Positions 10,115 through 19,365 are shown, numbered from the stretch's first letter. The stretch is 64,000 bases of DNA from Streptomonospora alba (GCF_000826685.1 NZ_JROO01000010.1:62001-126000); one strand, 5' to 3'. Program-made: numbers and translations. Notes: a model not told the origin generated them from the sequence alone.

Positions 10115-10693
10115 TCAGCCGCCCACACCGGGAGGTCCGTCGAGCACGGTGGGCACGTACTCGAGCAACTGGAGCCGACCGTCGAACGTGCGGCTGTCGA
10201 CCAGGTCGAGGGCGATGTCGGGGTACCCGTCGTAGATGCGGTCCCTGCCGGTGGCGCCGGTGATGACGGGGAAGACGACCACGCGGAAGCGGTCGACGAC
10301 GCCGGCTCGGAGCAGCGACCGGCACAGGCTGAGACTGCCGATGGTGCGCAGAGGGCGGGAGTCGCGCCGTTTCATGTCCTGTACGGCCGCGACCGCGTCC
10401 CCGGCGACCAGCTCGGTGTTGTCCCACGACAGAGGGGGCTCCAAGGTCGAGGAGAACACGACCTTGGGCGTCGCGGTCAATTCCGCGAGGCCGGGCTCGT
10501 CGGGCGCCTCGGCGGCGAACCCGGACATCAGCCGGTAGGTCGTCGCGCCCATGAGGGCGACGTGCTCGTGTTCGGCGCCTTTCCCGATCCAGGCGAGATA
10601 CTCGGGCCCCTCCATGCCCCAGAAGCCGGGCCAGCCCTCCGCGGCCGCGTAACCGTCGAGTGAAACGATGAAATCGACCATCAGGCTCGGCAT
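10115..10693 (-). CDS. Dihydrofolate reductase / RibD C-terminal family protein
   Basis: A 192-residue RibD-C/DHFR-like protein: MVDFIVSLDGYAAAEGWPGF at the N-terminus, LMGATTYRLMSGFA, then VFSSTLEPPLSWDNTELVAGD and the GSLSLCRSLLRAGVVDRFRV segment that forms the dinucleotide site in this family. It probably reduces an unknown small substrate with NADPH in the cytoplasm. ATG 10693 has GGGAAG 5 bases upstream. Such stand-alone YyaP/YwjB-type proteins have no firm physiological role. The 276 bp between it and the PKS start hold nothing clear. Confidence 0.85.
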   Translation of the reverse strand: MPSLMVDFIVSLDGYAAAEGWPGFWGMEGPEYLAWIGKGAEHEHVALMGATTYRLMSGFAAEAPDEPGLAELTATPKVVFSSTLEPPLSWDNTELVAGDAVAAVQDMKRRDSRPLRTIGSLSLCRSLLRAGVVDRFRVVVFPVITGATGRDRIYDGYPDIALDLVDSRTFDGRLQLLEYVPTVLDGPPGVGG

Positions 10694-10952
10694 CGGTCTT
10701 CCCTTTCCGTCGGCGGCGCTGGCGCGCCCTGCGCGTGCTCCGGTCGAGCCGCATCGGTTGACGGGCTCGCCGGTGGTGACCGATCGCAAAGCGGAAACTC
10801 ATCGCCTCGGACCCGAACGAACACGACGGCCCGCCTGACCACGGGAACGCCCGTACCTCCGTGCAAGCCGGTGCCAGCGGCGCTCCCCGCGCGGCTCTCA
10901 CCGGGCGCGGGGTCGCGGCTCACTCGGAGCGCGGACCGCTGAGGCCGGCTGA

Positions 10953-11609
10953 TCAGGCCGTTGGGCCGGCCTCGCCGTCTCCGGCGCCGGCCGCAGGAAC
11001 GACCGGTTGCCGCAGGACGGTTCGAAGCTTCTCGGGTGCGACCTTGCGGGCGTCGCCGAGGTAGATCTCGTGGTGCCTGCCGCTCATGCGCAGCCCGTTG
11101 TCCGGGATGAACCCGCGGTGCATCCGCGCGAGCACGTCCGCCTCGTCGTCGTAGGACCCGATGTGCAGCGTCTGCACGCACCGTCCCTCGGACAGCGTCT
11201 CCAGCCGGACCTCGTCCAGACGCTTCGGCCGGTTCTTCTCCCCCACCCGTTCGACGGCGGCGGCGAACATGTCCTGGCCGATCCAGTCCGGGACCATGAT
11301 CATCAGCGTCCAGTCCCATCGCGACTTGTCTCGCGCAGCCGTGAACGCGTCCATGTCCTCGGCCCACCAGAGGCCCTCCAACGGCATGACGACGTAGTCG
11401 CGTCCGAGGCCCTGCTTGCTGGCGAACTTCAGCTTGTAGGCCATCGGGTAGAGCGCTTCGACCGCTTCGGTGAACGCGGGTGAGGTGTTGGGGTCACCAT
11501 GCCCGTCGATCATGAGGTACTGCAGATCAGGCACCTCCACGATCCGGAACCGGTCCCGTGCCGCCCGGTAGGCGTCGAGTGTCTTCTTGAAGTCGATCTT
11601 TTCGGTCAT
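10953..11609 (-). CDS. GyrI-like small-molecule-binding domain protein
   Basis: A 218-residue soluble protein with the SHS2/GyrI-like fold: FRIVEVPDLQYLMIDGHGDPN, FTEAVEALYPMAYKLKFASK, VVMPLEGLWWAED and the late VQTLHIGSYDDEADVLARMH are typical of the actinobacterial YdhR/GyrI-like family. Related domains sequester drugs or hydrolyse cyclopropanoids; here no DNA-binding domain is attached. It lies 250 bp upstream of the RibD-C gene on the same strand and may be cotranscribed. Function is uncertain. Confidence 0.85.
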   Translation of the reverse strand: MTEKIDFKKTLDAYRAARDRFRIVEVPDLQYLMIDGHGDPNTSPAFTEAVEALYPMAYKLKFASKQGLGRDYVVMPLEGLWWAEDMDAFTAARDKSRWDWTLMIMVPDWIGQDMFAAAVERVGEKNRPKRLDEVRLETLSEGRCVQTLHIGSYDDEADVLARMHRGFIPDNGLRMSGRHHEIYLGDARKVAPEKLRTVLRQPVVPAAGAGDGEAGPTA

Positions 11610-12197
11610 CGGGCACCTGGACTCGGTCGGCGAGCCACGACCTTTCCGCCTCCAAGAGGCTCAGTGAATAGGAGAACACCTCGCGCCCCGGATGACGCGG
11701 CATCGGTCGGCGTGCCGAGCGAGATCCGGTCAGCGTCCCGACCGGATCCGGGGAGCAGGACGATCCACGGATCCGCAGGTGCAATCAACCTCGGGTGAAT
11801 AAGGGTCACCATGGCCGCCGGCTCCGGGTTTCGCATATTCGGAGAAGCACGTGCGGCTGTTGCCGATCGATGTCGCACCTTTATATGTTCTCCAGGGGTT
11901 GCCGGGTTCCAAGCGATTTCATGTAGCACGCCGGTATCCCGCGAGTCGATATGGGAGGAATCCTGCGACGCACGCCAAGCGGCTGCTCAGCCGAGCCTCC
12001 TCCTGGGGCGCCGGGCGCATCCACCCTGGAATCCGGCATCGACGTGGGCAGCCTGGACCGGGCGGGTCGGACCGAAACTCCGCACCTCGACGTCGTTCCT
12101 GCAGCACGTCGGACGCCCGGGGCGGCGCCCGGGCGCCGGGCGCACGGGGGCGCAGGAGCCGACGCTGCGCGCAGCACGCCCTCTCGCTCACCGCCGC
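11610..12197. other. 588-bp intergenic stretch without a convincing gene
   Basis: Overlapping short frames here have no family resemblance and poor starts. Near its right end a perfect 14-bp palindrome GGCGCCCGGGCGCC (12124-12137), embedded in further GCCCGGG repeats, lies about 60 bp beyond the kinase stop on the minus strand and could terminate that transcript. The part around 11800-11960 is less GC-rich than its surroundings and could hold a promoter for the leftward GyrI-like gene. Confidence 0.4.
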
Positions 12198-13901
12198 TCA
12201 GGTGCACTCCGCGTACTCGGTGGTGAAGATGCCGTCGGCAGCGTCGTAGCAGATCCCGACCGGGGGAAGCCCTTCCCCCTCGGCGGTCGGGTGCTGGAAG
12301 GCCAGCAGGCCGCTTTCCGGCGCGCCGGGGATCGAGAGGGTGAACTCGTTGGTCTCCTGCCCCTGCGGCTCCTCCAGGTCGGGGGTGTAGCTGAACTCCG
12401 CGTCCGGAGTCAGCTCCTCGCCGTCGGCGACCACGTGGAACGCGTCCTGGGCGAACTCGGGCGCATGCGCCCGAACTCCCTGGGTCTGCCCGTTGACGGT
12501 GAACCGGATCCCGCCGCCGGCGGGTTCCGGGCTGTGGACGAATACCTGCGTTGAGGCGATGCCGCCGCCCAAGGACGCCGTGAACAGCCCGACGTTCCCC
12601 TGCGCGGCACCGACCTCGGCCGTCGCGCTCTCGACGTCGTTTGCGCTGGAGACCTGGTCGACGGCGGCGGCGGGCAGGGCGTCGTCGTCGCCTTCCTGGC
12701 CGTCCCCGCTCCCGCTGTCGCCTCCGTCGCCCGCCTGACCGCTCCCGCTGCTACCGTCGTCGCCCGCCTGGCCGTCCCCGCCCGCCTGGCCGACGTCGCT
12801 CCCGGTGTCCGCGCCGTCTCCGCCGTTGCCTGCGCCGCCCTGCTCGGACAGCAGGTCCATCGCTACGGGGGCGACGAAGGCCCCGCCGCCCACGAGCGCC
12901 AGGGCGCCCACGACCGCCCCGGCGATCAGCAGGGGACGGCGGAGCCGCTTGCGGGGCGGCTTCGGCGGCGCCGCTTCCATCCCGGTCCACTCCGCGTTGA
13001 GCAGCGTGGTGACCGCGGTATCCGGAGCCGGGGCGAGGGCGGGATCCGGGGCGCGGGTGGTGCCCCACAGCTGCTTGACGGCTTGGAGTGTCGTTCCCGC
13101 CGCGGGACGGGCGGCCGGGTCCTTCGCCAGCGCCGCCTCCAGCAGCGGCCGGAGTTCGTCGGATACGCCCTCCAGATCGGGCTCGGACCGCATCACCCGA
13201 TAGGCCAGCGCGTTCGGCGCGCCGGACCCGAACGGCTCTCGGCCGGTGGCGGCGAAGGCCACCAGGGCTCCCCAGGAGAAGATGTCGGACCGCTCGGTGA
13301 GCCGGCCGCTGCCGTACTGCTCCGGGCTCATCCAGCCGGCAGTGCCGACGACCCCGCCGGTGCGCGTGAGCGCGGTCTCCTCGACCGCGCGGGCGATCCC
13401 GAAGTCGAGCACCTTGGGGCCCGACGGTCCCAGGATGACGTTGCCCGGCTTGAGGTCCCGGTGCACGATGCCCTGGCCGTGGATGGCGTGCAGCGCCTCC
13501 GCGAGGCCGGCGGCCAGCGCCAGGAGCTTCCCGCCGCTCAGCGCGCCGTTCATGCGGAGGTACTCGCGCAGCGTGGGCCCGGGAACGTACTCGGTGGCCA
13601 GCCAGGCGGGGGTGCTCCGGGTGTCGGCGCCGCGAAACGCCGGCACACAAGGGCTGTGCACCCGCTGCACCAGGTCGACCTCGCGGGCGAACCGGGTCCG
13701 GAACTCGGGGTCCGTGGCGAGTTCGTCGAGTATCACCTTCACCGCGACGTACTGGTCGCGCTGGTCGTGCCGGCGGTCTTGGGCGGCGAACACGGTCCCC
13801 ATCCCGCCCGCACCGACGCGGCCCACCACCGTGTAGGGGCCGATGCGTCCGGGGTCGTCGTCCAGCAGCGGGCGGAAGCGCTCGGGGGGTGCGTCAGTCA
13901 T
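12198..13901 (-). CDS. Membrane Ser/Thr protein kinase with extracellular sensor domain
   Basis: A 567-residue Hanks-type kinase. The catalytic domain (about 15-270) shows GRVGAGGMGTVFAAQD, AVKVI, the loop HRDLKPGNVI, DFGIAR and GTAGWMSPEQ, all intact. After a short juxtamembrane basic stretch (PPRKRLRRP) one membrane helix (LLIAGAVVGALALVGGGAFV) leads to a Gly/Asp/Gln-rich linker and a beta-rich extracellular region ending GICYDAADGIFTTEYAECT. There are no PASTA repeats. It should sense an external cue and phosphorylate cytoplasmic proteins. It is followed, on the same strand, from a second kinase of the same layout 116 bp upstream, suggesting a tandem duplication. Confidence 0.93.
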   Translation of the reverse strand: MTDAPPERFRPLLDDDPGRIGPYTVVGRVGAGGMGTVFAAQDRRHDQRDQYVAVKVILDELATDPEFRTRFAREVDLVQRVHSPCVPAFRGADTRSTPAWLATEYVPGPTLREYLRMNGALSGGKLLALAAGLAEALHAIHGQGIVHRDLKPGNVILGPSGPKVLDFGIARAVEETALTRTGGVVGTAGWMSPEQYGSGRLTERSDIFSWGALVAFAATGREPFGSGAPNALAYRVMRSEPDLEGVSDELRPLLEAALAKDPAARPAAGTTLQAVKQLWGTTRAPDPALAPAPDTAVTTLLNAEWTGMEAAPPKPPRKRLRRPLLIAGAVVGALALVGGGAFVAPVAMDLLSEQGGAGNGGDGADTGSDVGQAGGDGQAGDDGSSGSGQAGDGGDSGSGDGQEGDDDALPAAAVDQVSSANDVESATAEVGAAQGNVGLFTASLGGGIASTQVFVHSPEPAGGGIRFTVNGQTQGVRAHAPEFAQDAFHVVADGEELTPDAEFSYTPDLEEPQGQETNEFTLSIPGAPESGLLAFQHPTAEGEGLPPVGICYDAADGIFTTEYAECT

Positions 13902-14017
13902 CGACCTGTTCCCGTGTCAGTGCGGCGGTGCGGGATCGTTCGTGCGGGTTCGACGCGCGGCGTCGCCGTCCGGTTCAGCCGCGTCCATCCGGTCGCCTCG
14001 GGGTGCCCGGGCCCGGG

Positions 14018-15847
14018 TCACCCGCACGGCAGTCCGCCGCCCTCGCCGCCCCCCATCGGCGGCTGGTCGTGCCACCCGGGGCCCTCCTCGTAGCACACCC
14101 CGAAGGCGTTGCGTTCCGGCGCTGTGAGGGTGTGTCCCCACAGCTCCTCGGGAGGCTCGTAGCGGAGGTAGCGCATCTCGTACTCCGTGACGGGGCTGGC
14201 GGCCGGGTTCTCGTTCTCCGGCGGGACGTCGTGGACGGTGAGGGTGAACTCCTCGGTGGGCCGGTCGGCGTCCAGCGTGGTCAGCACCTCGGAGTCCCTG
14301 GACCGGTAGAACCTGTCCCAGTCCCGGTTGTAGAGGTTCTCCTCGTCCTCCTCCTGCAGCCGGAACTCCATGGCCTGGAAATCCTGGGTGTGCAGGGTGT
14401 AGCTGCCCGTGTCGCGGAAGTACTCGGCGCTGCCGGCGAAGACGACGTCCTCGCCCCGGCGCTCGGCGGAGGAGAAGCTGATGTGCAACTGCGGCTCCCA
14501 ATCCCCGACAGTGGCCCCGCCGTCGCTGTGCGCCTGCCGGGTGGCGACCTCGATGGTCTCGGGGGAGATGTTCTCCACCTGCACCGCGCCGACGGTGAAG
14601 TCGTCCTCGGAGTCGACGGCGCGCAGGTTGGCGCCGCCCTGGTCGATGTCGGCAAGGTCGTCGCCGCCGGAGCCGCCCTGCGCCTCCCCTGAGCCGCCCT
14701 GTGGCCCGCCGCCGTCGCCCTGCGCGCCGCCGCCGTCGCCGGCCTGCCCTTGCTCCCCGCTGCCGCCTTCCAGGGCGCCCGTGGTGCGCTGCCAGGCCAC
14801 GGTTCCCGCGCCCCCGATCAGCACCAGTGCGAGCGCCGCGGCCACCGGCACCAGCACCCTGGGGCTGCGCCACCGGGAGCGCTTGGGCGGGGCGAGGCTG
14901 TTCCACGTGGTGGTGCTGTCCTCGGCGCCCCCGACCCCGGTCCAGCGTTGTACCAGCAGGTCGGGGAGGACGCTGGTCGCCTCCTCGTTCGTGACCTGCG
15001 GGCTTCCCGTCCACAGTGCGGTGACCGCGTTCAGCGCCTGGGTGGCGGTGGGACGCCGGGCCGGGTCCTTGGCCATCGCCGCGGCGACCAGCGGACGCAG
15101 CTGCTCGGGAACCCCCGCCAGGTCGGGTTCGTGCTCCAGGGTGCGGAACGCGAGCTCCTCCGCGGTTCCCGAGCCGAACGGGCGCCGGCCCGCGGCCGCA
15201 TAGGCCACCAGCCCGCCCCAGGCGAACATGTCCGACTGCGGTGCGGGGTCGGCACCCCGGTACTGCTCCGGGGCGAGCCACCCCGGGGTGCCGAAGAGGC
15301 CGCCGGTGCGGGTGATCGCGGACTCCTCGACCGCCCGGGCGATCCCGAAGTCCAACACCTTGGGCCCCGACGGCGCGAGGATGACGTTGCCCGGCTTGAG
15401 GTCGCGGTGCACGATTCCGGCAGCGTGCACCACCTGCAGCGCCTCGGTGATCCCGGCGGCCAGCCCCAGCAGCATGTCGCCGCTCAGCGGGCCGTTCTGG
15501 TCGAGGTGCCCCTTCAGCGTCAGGCCCGGCACGTACTCGATACCCAGCCACGGGCGATCGCCCGTGGTGTCGGCGTCACGGAACTCCGGTACACAGGTCC
15601 CGGTCACCCGGCGCAGCAGGTCCACCTCGCGGGCGAAGCGCGCGCGGAACTCGGCGTCGGTGGCGTACTGGCGGTGCACCACCTTCAGCGCCAGCGGGGC
15701 GCCGTCGTCGTCGACGGCCGCGTAGACGGCCCCCATCCCACCCGAGCCCAACCGCCCGACGACACGGTAGCCGCCGATCCGGGTCGGGTCCTTGTCAGTG
15801 CGAGGAGCGAGGCCGGCGGCGGCGAACTGATCAGGAGGACTGTGCAC
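14018..15847 (-). CDS. Membrane Ser/Thr protein kinase, tandem paralogue
   Basis: A Hanks-type kinase of 609 residues from the preferred GTG at 15847 (GGAAGAG just upstream); an ATG at 15943 would add 32 residues of unlikely sequence. Kinase motifs: GRLGSGGMGAVYAAVD, ALKVV, HRDLKPGNVI, DFGIAR, GTPGWLAPEQ. A single membrane helix (VLVPVAAALALVLIGGAGTV) is followed by a Gly/Gln/Asp-rich linker and an extracellular domain containing EVENISPETIEVATRQ-like segments and a C-terminal Cys pair (GVCYEEG and LPCG). Its catalytic half is close to the neighbouring kinase, the extracellular halves differ, as expected if the two sense different cues. Upstream 15848-16357 contains no gene I can support. Confidence 0.9.
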   Translation of the reverse strand: MHSPPDQFAAAGLAPRTDKDPTRIGGYRVVGRLGSGGMGAVYAAVDDDGAPLALKVVHRQYATDAEFRARFAREVDLLRRVTGTCVPEFRDADTTGDRPWLGIEYVPGLTLKGHLDQNGPLSGDMLLGLAAGITEALQVVHAAGIVHRDLKPGNVILAPSGPKVLDFGIARAVEESAITRTGGLFGTPGWLAPEQYRGADPAPQSDMFAWGGLVAYAAAGRRPFGSGTAEELAFRTLEHEPDLAGVPEQLRPLVAAAMAKDPARRPTATQALNAVTALWTGSPQVTNEEATSVLPDLLVQRWTGVGGAEDSTTTWNSLAPPKRSRWRSPRVLVPVAAALALVLIGGAGTVAWQRTTGALEGGSGEQGQAGDGGGAQGDGGGPQGGSGEAQGGSGGDDLADIDQGGANLRAVDSEDDFTVGAVQVENISPETIEVATRQAHSDGGATVGDWEPQLHISFSSAERRGEDVVFAGSAEYFRDTGSYTLHTQDFQAMEFRLQEEDEENLYNRDWDRFYRSRDSEVLTTLDADRPTEEFTLTVHDVPPENENPAASPVTEYEMRYLRYEPPEELWGHTLTAPERNAFGVCYEEGPGWHDQPPMGGGEGGGLPCG

Positions 15848-16307
15848 TGGGCTCTTCCGGGGGGCAACAGGGGCGAGGACGGACGGCGGGGGACCCCCGC
15901 GGGTGCCGGGCGTGTTCGGCGCGGGGCGGGTCCGGCGTGGCACCGCACGGGAAAGTCATGGGTATTAGACCCGACGAAGCGTGACCGGAACAACTTCGGC
16001 CGGTTCCTGCGCCGCCGCCCGTCAGCCGTCGGCCGGCTGGAGCCGGCCCTGGAGCTGACCGTCGTTCTCGTCCTCGACCGGGTTCGCCGTGCGCTCGCCC
16101 TGTCGATCCCCATGGTGCAGAGGGCGCCGTCATCGAGCAGCCCTGCGCCGACGCGGTCGTAGTCCGCGGTGAACTCGGGGCGGGTCACCGACCGGGCCCG
16201 CGGGTGGCAGCGGTTCCCGTCTCCCAGCGGTCCGGGCACCTGTCCGGTTGTGGACACACTCGGGCTGCGCGGCGGCCGCCGCGCGGATCGCGCACCCGAA
16301 GCCGCCG

Positions 16308-16339
16308 CGTGCCGCGACCGCGGAGCGGACCGCGGCACG
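16308..16339 (-). terminator. Hairpin after the clan GH-A glycosidase gene
   Basis: Arms CGTGCCGCG and CGCGGCACG (9 bp, perfect) with a 14-nt loop lie 19 bp beyond the glycosidase stop on the minus strand, in a good position for transcription termination. Confidence 0.5.
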
Positions 16340-16357
16340 ACGGGGCCCGATCCGGGG

Positions 16358-18070
16358 TCAGTGGAGCTCGATGTAGTCCAGTTCGGCGTAGCCGGTGGCG
16401 CCTTCGAAGTGCGGTGAGCCCTTGGCCAGGCGGACGACGTTGTATCCGGCGTGCAGGTCGACAGTGGTCGACACGGTGCCGCCGAACTCGCCCCAGCCGC
16501 CGGTGGCCGGGTACTCGACGGTGCTCCACGGGCCGCCGTTGTAGGCCAGCCCGTGGGTGGCGGGCGCGCCGGTCCCGTTCGCGTAGCCGATCGTCATCGT
16601 GTATTCGCGCGCTTCGGGGACCTCGACGGTGAAGTCGACGTAGCTGTCGGTGCGGAAGTCCCCGCTGTTGTCGATCCGCCCGACGTAGCCGCCGTTGGAC
16701 ATGCTGCCGGACTCCAGGCGCTCGGCCCGGAACACCGACGCGTTCTCGGCCTCGTACCGCTGAGGATGGTCGGTCCCGCCGACGGGCTCCACCACGAGCC
16801 GGTAGGCGCTCGTCTCGACCATCCCGGCGATCTCGATCTCGACCTCGCCGCCCTCGACGGCCCGGGTCTCCTCCAGCACGGTGTCGGGCTGGGGCACGTG
16901 GGTGAAGCGCCCGGAGGCCGGGGTCGACTCGACGCGAACGCGCACCCGCTGGCCGAGGCCCTCCAGTCCGGTGACGCGGACGGTGTTGTCGCCGGCCTGG
17001 TCGCCGAAGACGGCGCTGAACGCGCGGCGCTCCTCGTCGTAGGCGGCGAACCCGTCCAGGCCGGTCCGTCCAGGCGGCTCGGTGTCCACCATCCGCCCGG
17101 TCATGTCGCCGTACCACTTGTACAGCCACCAGGTGCCGGTGGGCTTGTCGTTGTCGGTCACCAGCCCGTTGACGGTGCCGTACTCGAACCAGAACGCGCG
17201 GTTGGCCGAGTCCACGCCGCCGCGTTCGAGCTTGGCGATGTAGCCGGCGACCGGACCGGGCTGATCCACCTTGTCCCGTGCGTCGTTGGACGAGCCGTAC
17301 TCGTTGATCGCGATCGGGCGGGGGCTGATCCCCAGCTCCTGCTCCAGGGCGCGGTAGTCGGCGATGTTCTGCTCGACGCGCTCGGGGGTGGCCTGGAGCT
17401 CGTGCCAGCACACGACGTCGGGCAGCGTTCCGGTATCGCGGGCGTGGGTCAGGAAGGACCGCATGAAGTCCTCCCGGTAGCTGGAGATGCTCGGGCCGAT
17501 GATGGGCGTCACCGAGTCCTGCGAGCGGACCCGCTCGAAGGTGCGCACCCATCCCTGGTTGAAGGGCCCCGCTGCCTCGGTGTCCCAGGTCCAGCCGGGC
17601 TCGTTCCACAGCTCGTAGCCCTCGACATTGCTGATGGTCGAGGCGTCGAGGCGGTCCTGCACCTGGGTGTCGACCTTGTTCAGCCAGTCGTCCCAGCTCA
17701 CCCATTGGTAGGGGAAGTCGGGATAGATGTCGGGCATCCGGATGATCACGCCGGCGCCGGCCCGATCCGCCTGGGGAGCCACGAGCAGGGCGTCGCCGCC
17801 GGGCGGCTGCCCGTTGGGCTCGTGCAGGCTGCCGGGCGCCGGCTGGGTGACGTTGCGCATCCGGATCGGGTGGAGCATGGAGTCGTCGGGGCGCTCGTTC
17901 TCGGCGAGCGCGTAGAGCCCGCCGCTGGCGGCGTGGGTCACCGGCCCGAGTGCCTCGGAGGCGTCGACCACGAGTGTCGCGGCGGAGAGGGCGGGAGTGG
18001 CGCTGAGGCCCGCCGCGGCCACGGTGAACACCGTGGTCGTGGCAGCCCAGCGCAGTGCCGTTCGTTTCAT
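16358..18070 (-). CDS. Secreted clan GH-A glycoside hydrolase with C-terminal CBM35/CBM6-like module
   Basis: A 570-residue exported enzyme. A signal peptide (MKRTALRWAATTTVFTVAA..., likely cleaved after ALSA) precedes a (beta/alpha)8 barrel with the putative acid/base Glu in YELWNEPGWTWD and the nucleophile Glu in IAINEYGSS, as in GH39/GH5-like clan GH-A enzymes. From about residue 430 a beta-sandwich carbohydrate-binding module (YEAENASVFRAERL ... GYAELDYIELH) follows. It probably cleaves an arabinose-containing plant polysaccharide outside the cell, feeding the importer and GH127 enzyme encoded divergently. ATG 18070 gives the complete signal peptide. The exact GH family is not certain. 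Confidence 0.82.
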   Translation of the reverse strand: MKRTALRWAATTTVFTVAAAGLSATPALSAATLVVDASEALGPVTHAASGGLYALAENERPDDSMLHPIRMRNVTQPAPGSLHEPNGQPPGGDALLVAPQADRAGAGVIIRMPDIYPDFPYQWVSWDDWLNKVDTQVQDRLDASTISNVEGYELWNEPGWTWDTEAAGPFNQGWVRTFERVRSQDSVTPIIGPSISSYREDFMRSFLTHARDTGTLPDVVCWHELQATPERVEQNIADYRALEQELGISPRPIAINEYGSSNDARDKVDQPGPVAGYIAKLERGGVDSANRAFWFEYGTVNGLVTDNDKPTGTWWLYKWYGDMTGRMVDTEPPGRTGLDGFAAYDEERRAFSAVFGDQAGDNTVRVTGLEGLGQRVRVRVESTPASGRFTHVPQPDTVLEETRAVEGGEVEIEIAGMVETSAYRLVVEPVGGTDHPQRYEAENASVFRAERLESGSMSNGGYVGRIDNSGDFRTDSYVDFTVEVPEAREYTMTIGYANGTGAPATHGLAYNGGPWSTVEYPATGGWGEFGGTVSTTVDLHAGYNVVRLAKGSPHFEGATGYAELDYIELH

Positions 18071-18166
18071 GGGGGACCTTTCTGCACGGTCCGGCACAAC
18101 GGCCGGTTGCGCGGATCGGGTGGGTCGCGGCTCGTCCGGTCCGGGGGAGACGGACGCGTGGAGGAA

Positions 18167-18178
18167 CGAACCGGTTCG
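18167..18178. promoter_or_regulatory. LacI-family operator O1 (glycosidase side)
   Basis: Perfect 12-bp palindrome CGAACCGGTTCG with the central CG step typical of LacI/GalR operators, about 90 bp upstream of the secreted glycosidase start. It is identical to the site in front of the lacI gene. Confidence 0.75.
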
Positions 18179-18207
18179 ACGGTGCTGTCGGCCGCAGACG
18201 CTAATTT

Positions 18208-18220
18208 CGAACGTCGTTCG
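18208..18220. promoter_or_regulatory. Second inverted repeat in the divergent region
   Basis: CGAACG-T-CGTTCG, a perfect 6-1-6 inverted repeat between the two identical LacI sites. It shares the CGAAC half but has a one-base centre, so it is either a weaker site for the same regulator or belongs to another. Confidence 0.45.
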
Positions 18221-18305
18221 CCACAAGCCCCGCTCGCAATAAACTTTTGATCTGGGGAAATGTCGCCGATCGGGGTTTACGTCCGCGAAAAGCGAGGCTA
18301 AGGTC

Positions 18306-18317
18306 CGAACCGGTTCG
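18306..18317. promoter_or_regulatory. LacI-family operator O2 (lacI/ABC side)
   Basis: Perfect palindrome CGAACCGGTTCG, 22 bp upstream of the lacI start codon and identical to O1. The 139-bp spacing between O1 and O2 would permit looping and joint repression of both divergent transcripts. Confidence 0.78.
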
Positions 18318-18339
18318 CATCGAAGCAAGGGAGTAGGTC

Positions 18340-19365
18340 ATGGCCACAATCGGGGACGTCGCCCGCGCCGCAGGCGTCGCGCGTTCGACCGCCTCCTACG
18401 CCCTCAGCGGCAGGCGCGCCGTCTCCGACGAGGTGCGCGAGCGGGTCCGGCAGGCGGCGCGCGAGCTGGGCTACGCGCCGAACGCGGGCGCCCGCGCACT
18501 GGCCACCTCCCAAACGAGGGTGATCGGCCTGCTCGCGCAGTTCCTGCCCGACGAGTTCGCGCCGGCCATGCTGCAGTACATCCAGGGCGTGGCGAACACG
18601 GCTCGCGACGCCGGATACGACATCCTGCTCAGCTCCGACCCGGACGGGCCCACGGCGCTCAAGCGCATCACCGACTCGCGCATGGTCGACGGCGTCGTCC
18701 TGCTCAACGTCGCCGAGCACGACGACCGCCTGCCCGTGCTGCGGGCGGCGCCGCAGCACGGCGCGCTGGTGGGCCTGCCGGGCGACTGCACCGGCGTGGA
18801 CGTGTTCGACCTCGACTTCGAGGAGTCCGGCCGCAGCATGGTCGCGCACCTGCACACACGCGGACACCGCGAACTGCTCCTCGTCTCGCAACCCGAGCAT
18901 GTGATCGAGCGCGGCGGCGCCTACGTCTGGCGCCTGCAAAACGCCGCGCTCGAGACCGCCGCCGCCCGCGGCATCACCGTGCACGCGGTCTACGGCTCCT
19001 CGGCCCAGCCCGAGATCGGCCGCGAGCTGCACGCCCTCCTCGACGCCTATCCCCACGTCACCGGGCTGCTACTCAACAACGAGGCCGCAGCCGCGGCCCT
19101 GCCCACCGTCCTGCACGAACGAAACCTGTCGGCACCCGAGGACCTGTCCGTCATCGGGCGCTACTCCGACGAGTTCGCCCGGACGTTCTCCCTGCCGTTC
19201 TCCTCGATCGAGAGCGCCCCCGACCGGCTCGGGCGCATGGCCGTGCGCCAGCTCGTACGCCGGATCGAGAAGGAGGTCTCCGCCGACGCCCCCTACGTGG
19301 TGCGGTTCGTGTCGCCGGACCTGGTGGACCGGGGCAGCACCGCCGCCCCGCCGCCGGCGGCCTGA
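18340..19365 (+). CDS. LacI family transcriptional regulator of the arabinoside locus
   Basis: A 341-residue LacI/GalR repressor: the N-terminal helix-turn-helix ATIGDVARAAGVARSTASYA and hinge (LGYAPNAGARALATSQTRVIG) precede a periplasmic-binding-type effector domain (LAQFLPDEF ... ESAPDRLGRMAVRQLVRRIE). It is expected to bind the CGAACCGGTTCG palindromes flanking the divergent promoters and release on binding an imported arabino-oligosaccharide. It is 55 bp upstream of the ABC importer operon and probably the first gene of it. Confidence 0.93.
   Translation: MATIGDVARAAGVARSTASYALSGRRAVSDEVRERVRQAARELGYAPNAGARALATSQTRVIGLLAQFLPDEFAPAMLQYIQGVANTARDAGYDILLSSDPDGPTALKRITDSRMVDGVVLLNVAEHDDRLPVLRAAPQHGALVGLPGDCTGVDVFDLDFEESGRSMVAHLHTRGHRELLLVSQPEHVIERGGAYVWRLQNAALETAAARGITVHAVYGSSAQPEIGRELHALLDAYPHVTGLLLNNEAAAAALPTVLHERNLSAPEDLSVIGRYSDEFARTFSLPFSSIESAPDRLGRMAVRQLVRRIEKEVSADAPYVVRFVSPDLVDRGSTAAPPPAA

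Noticed and set aside
12680-12860. Repetitive stretch resembling a CRISPR or tandem repeat
   Set aside because: It encodes the Gly/Asp/Gln-rich linker of the kinase; units are irregular and there are no spacers. A similar linker occurs near 14640-14760. No CRISPR array was found in the window.
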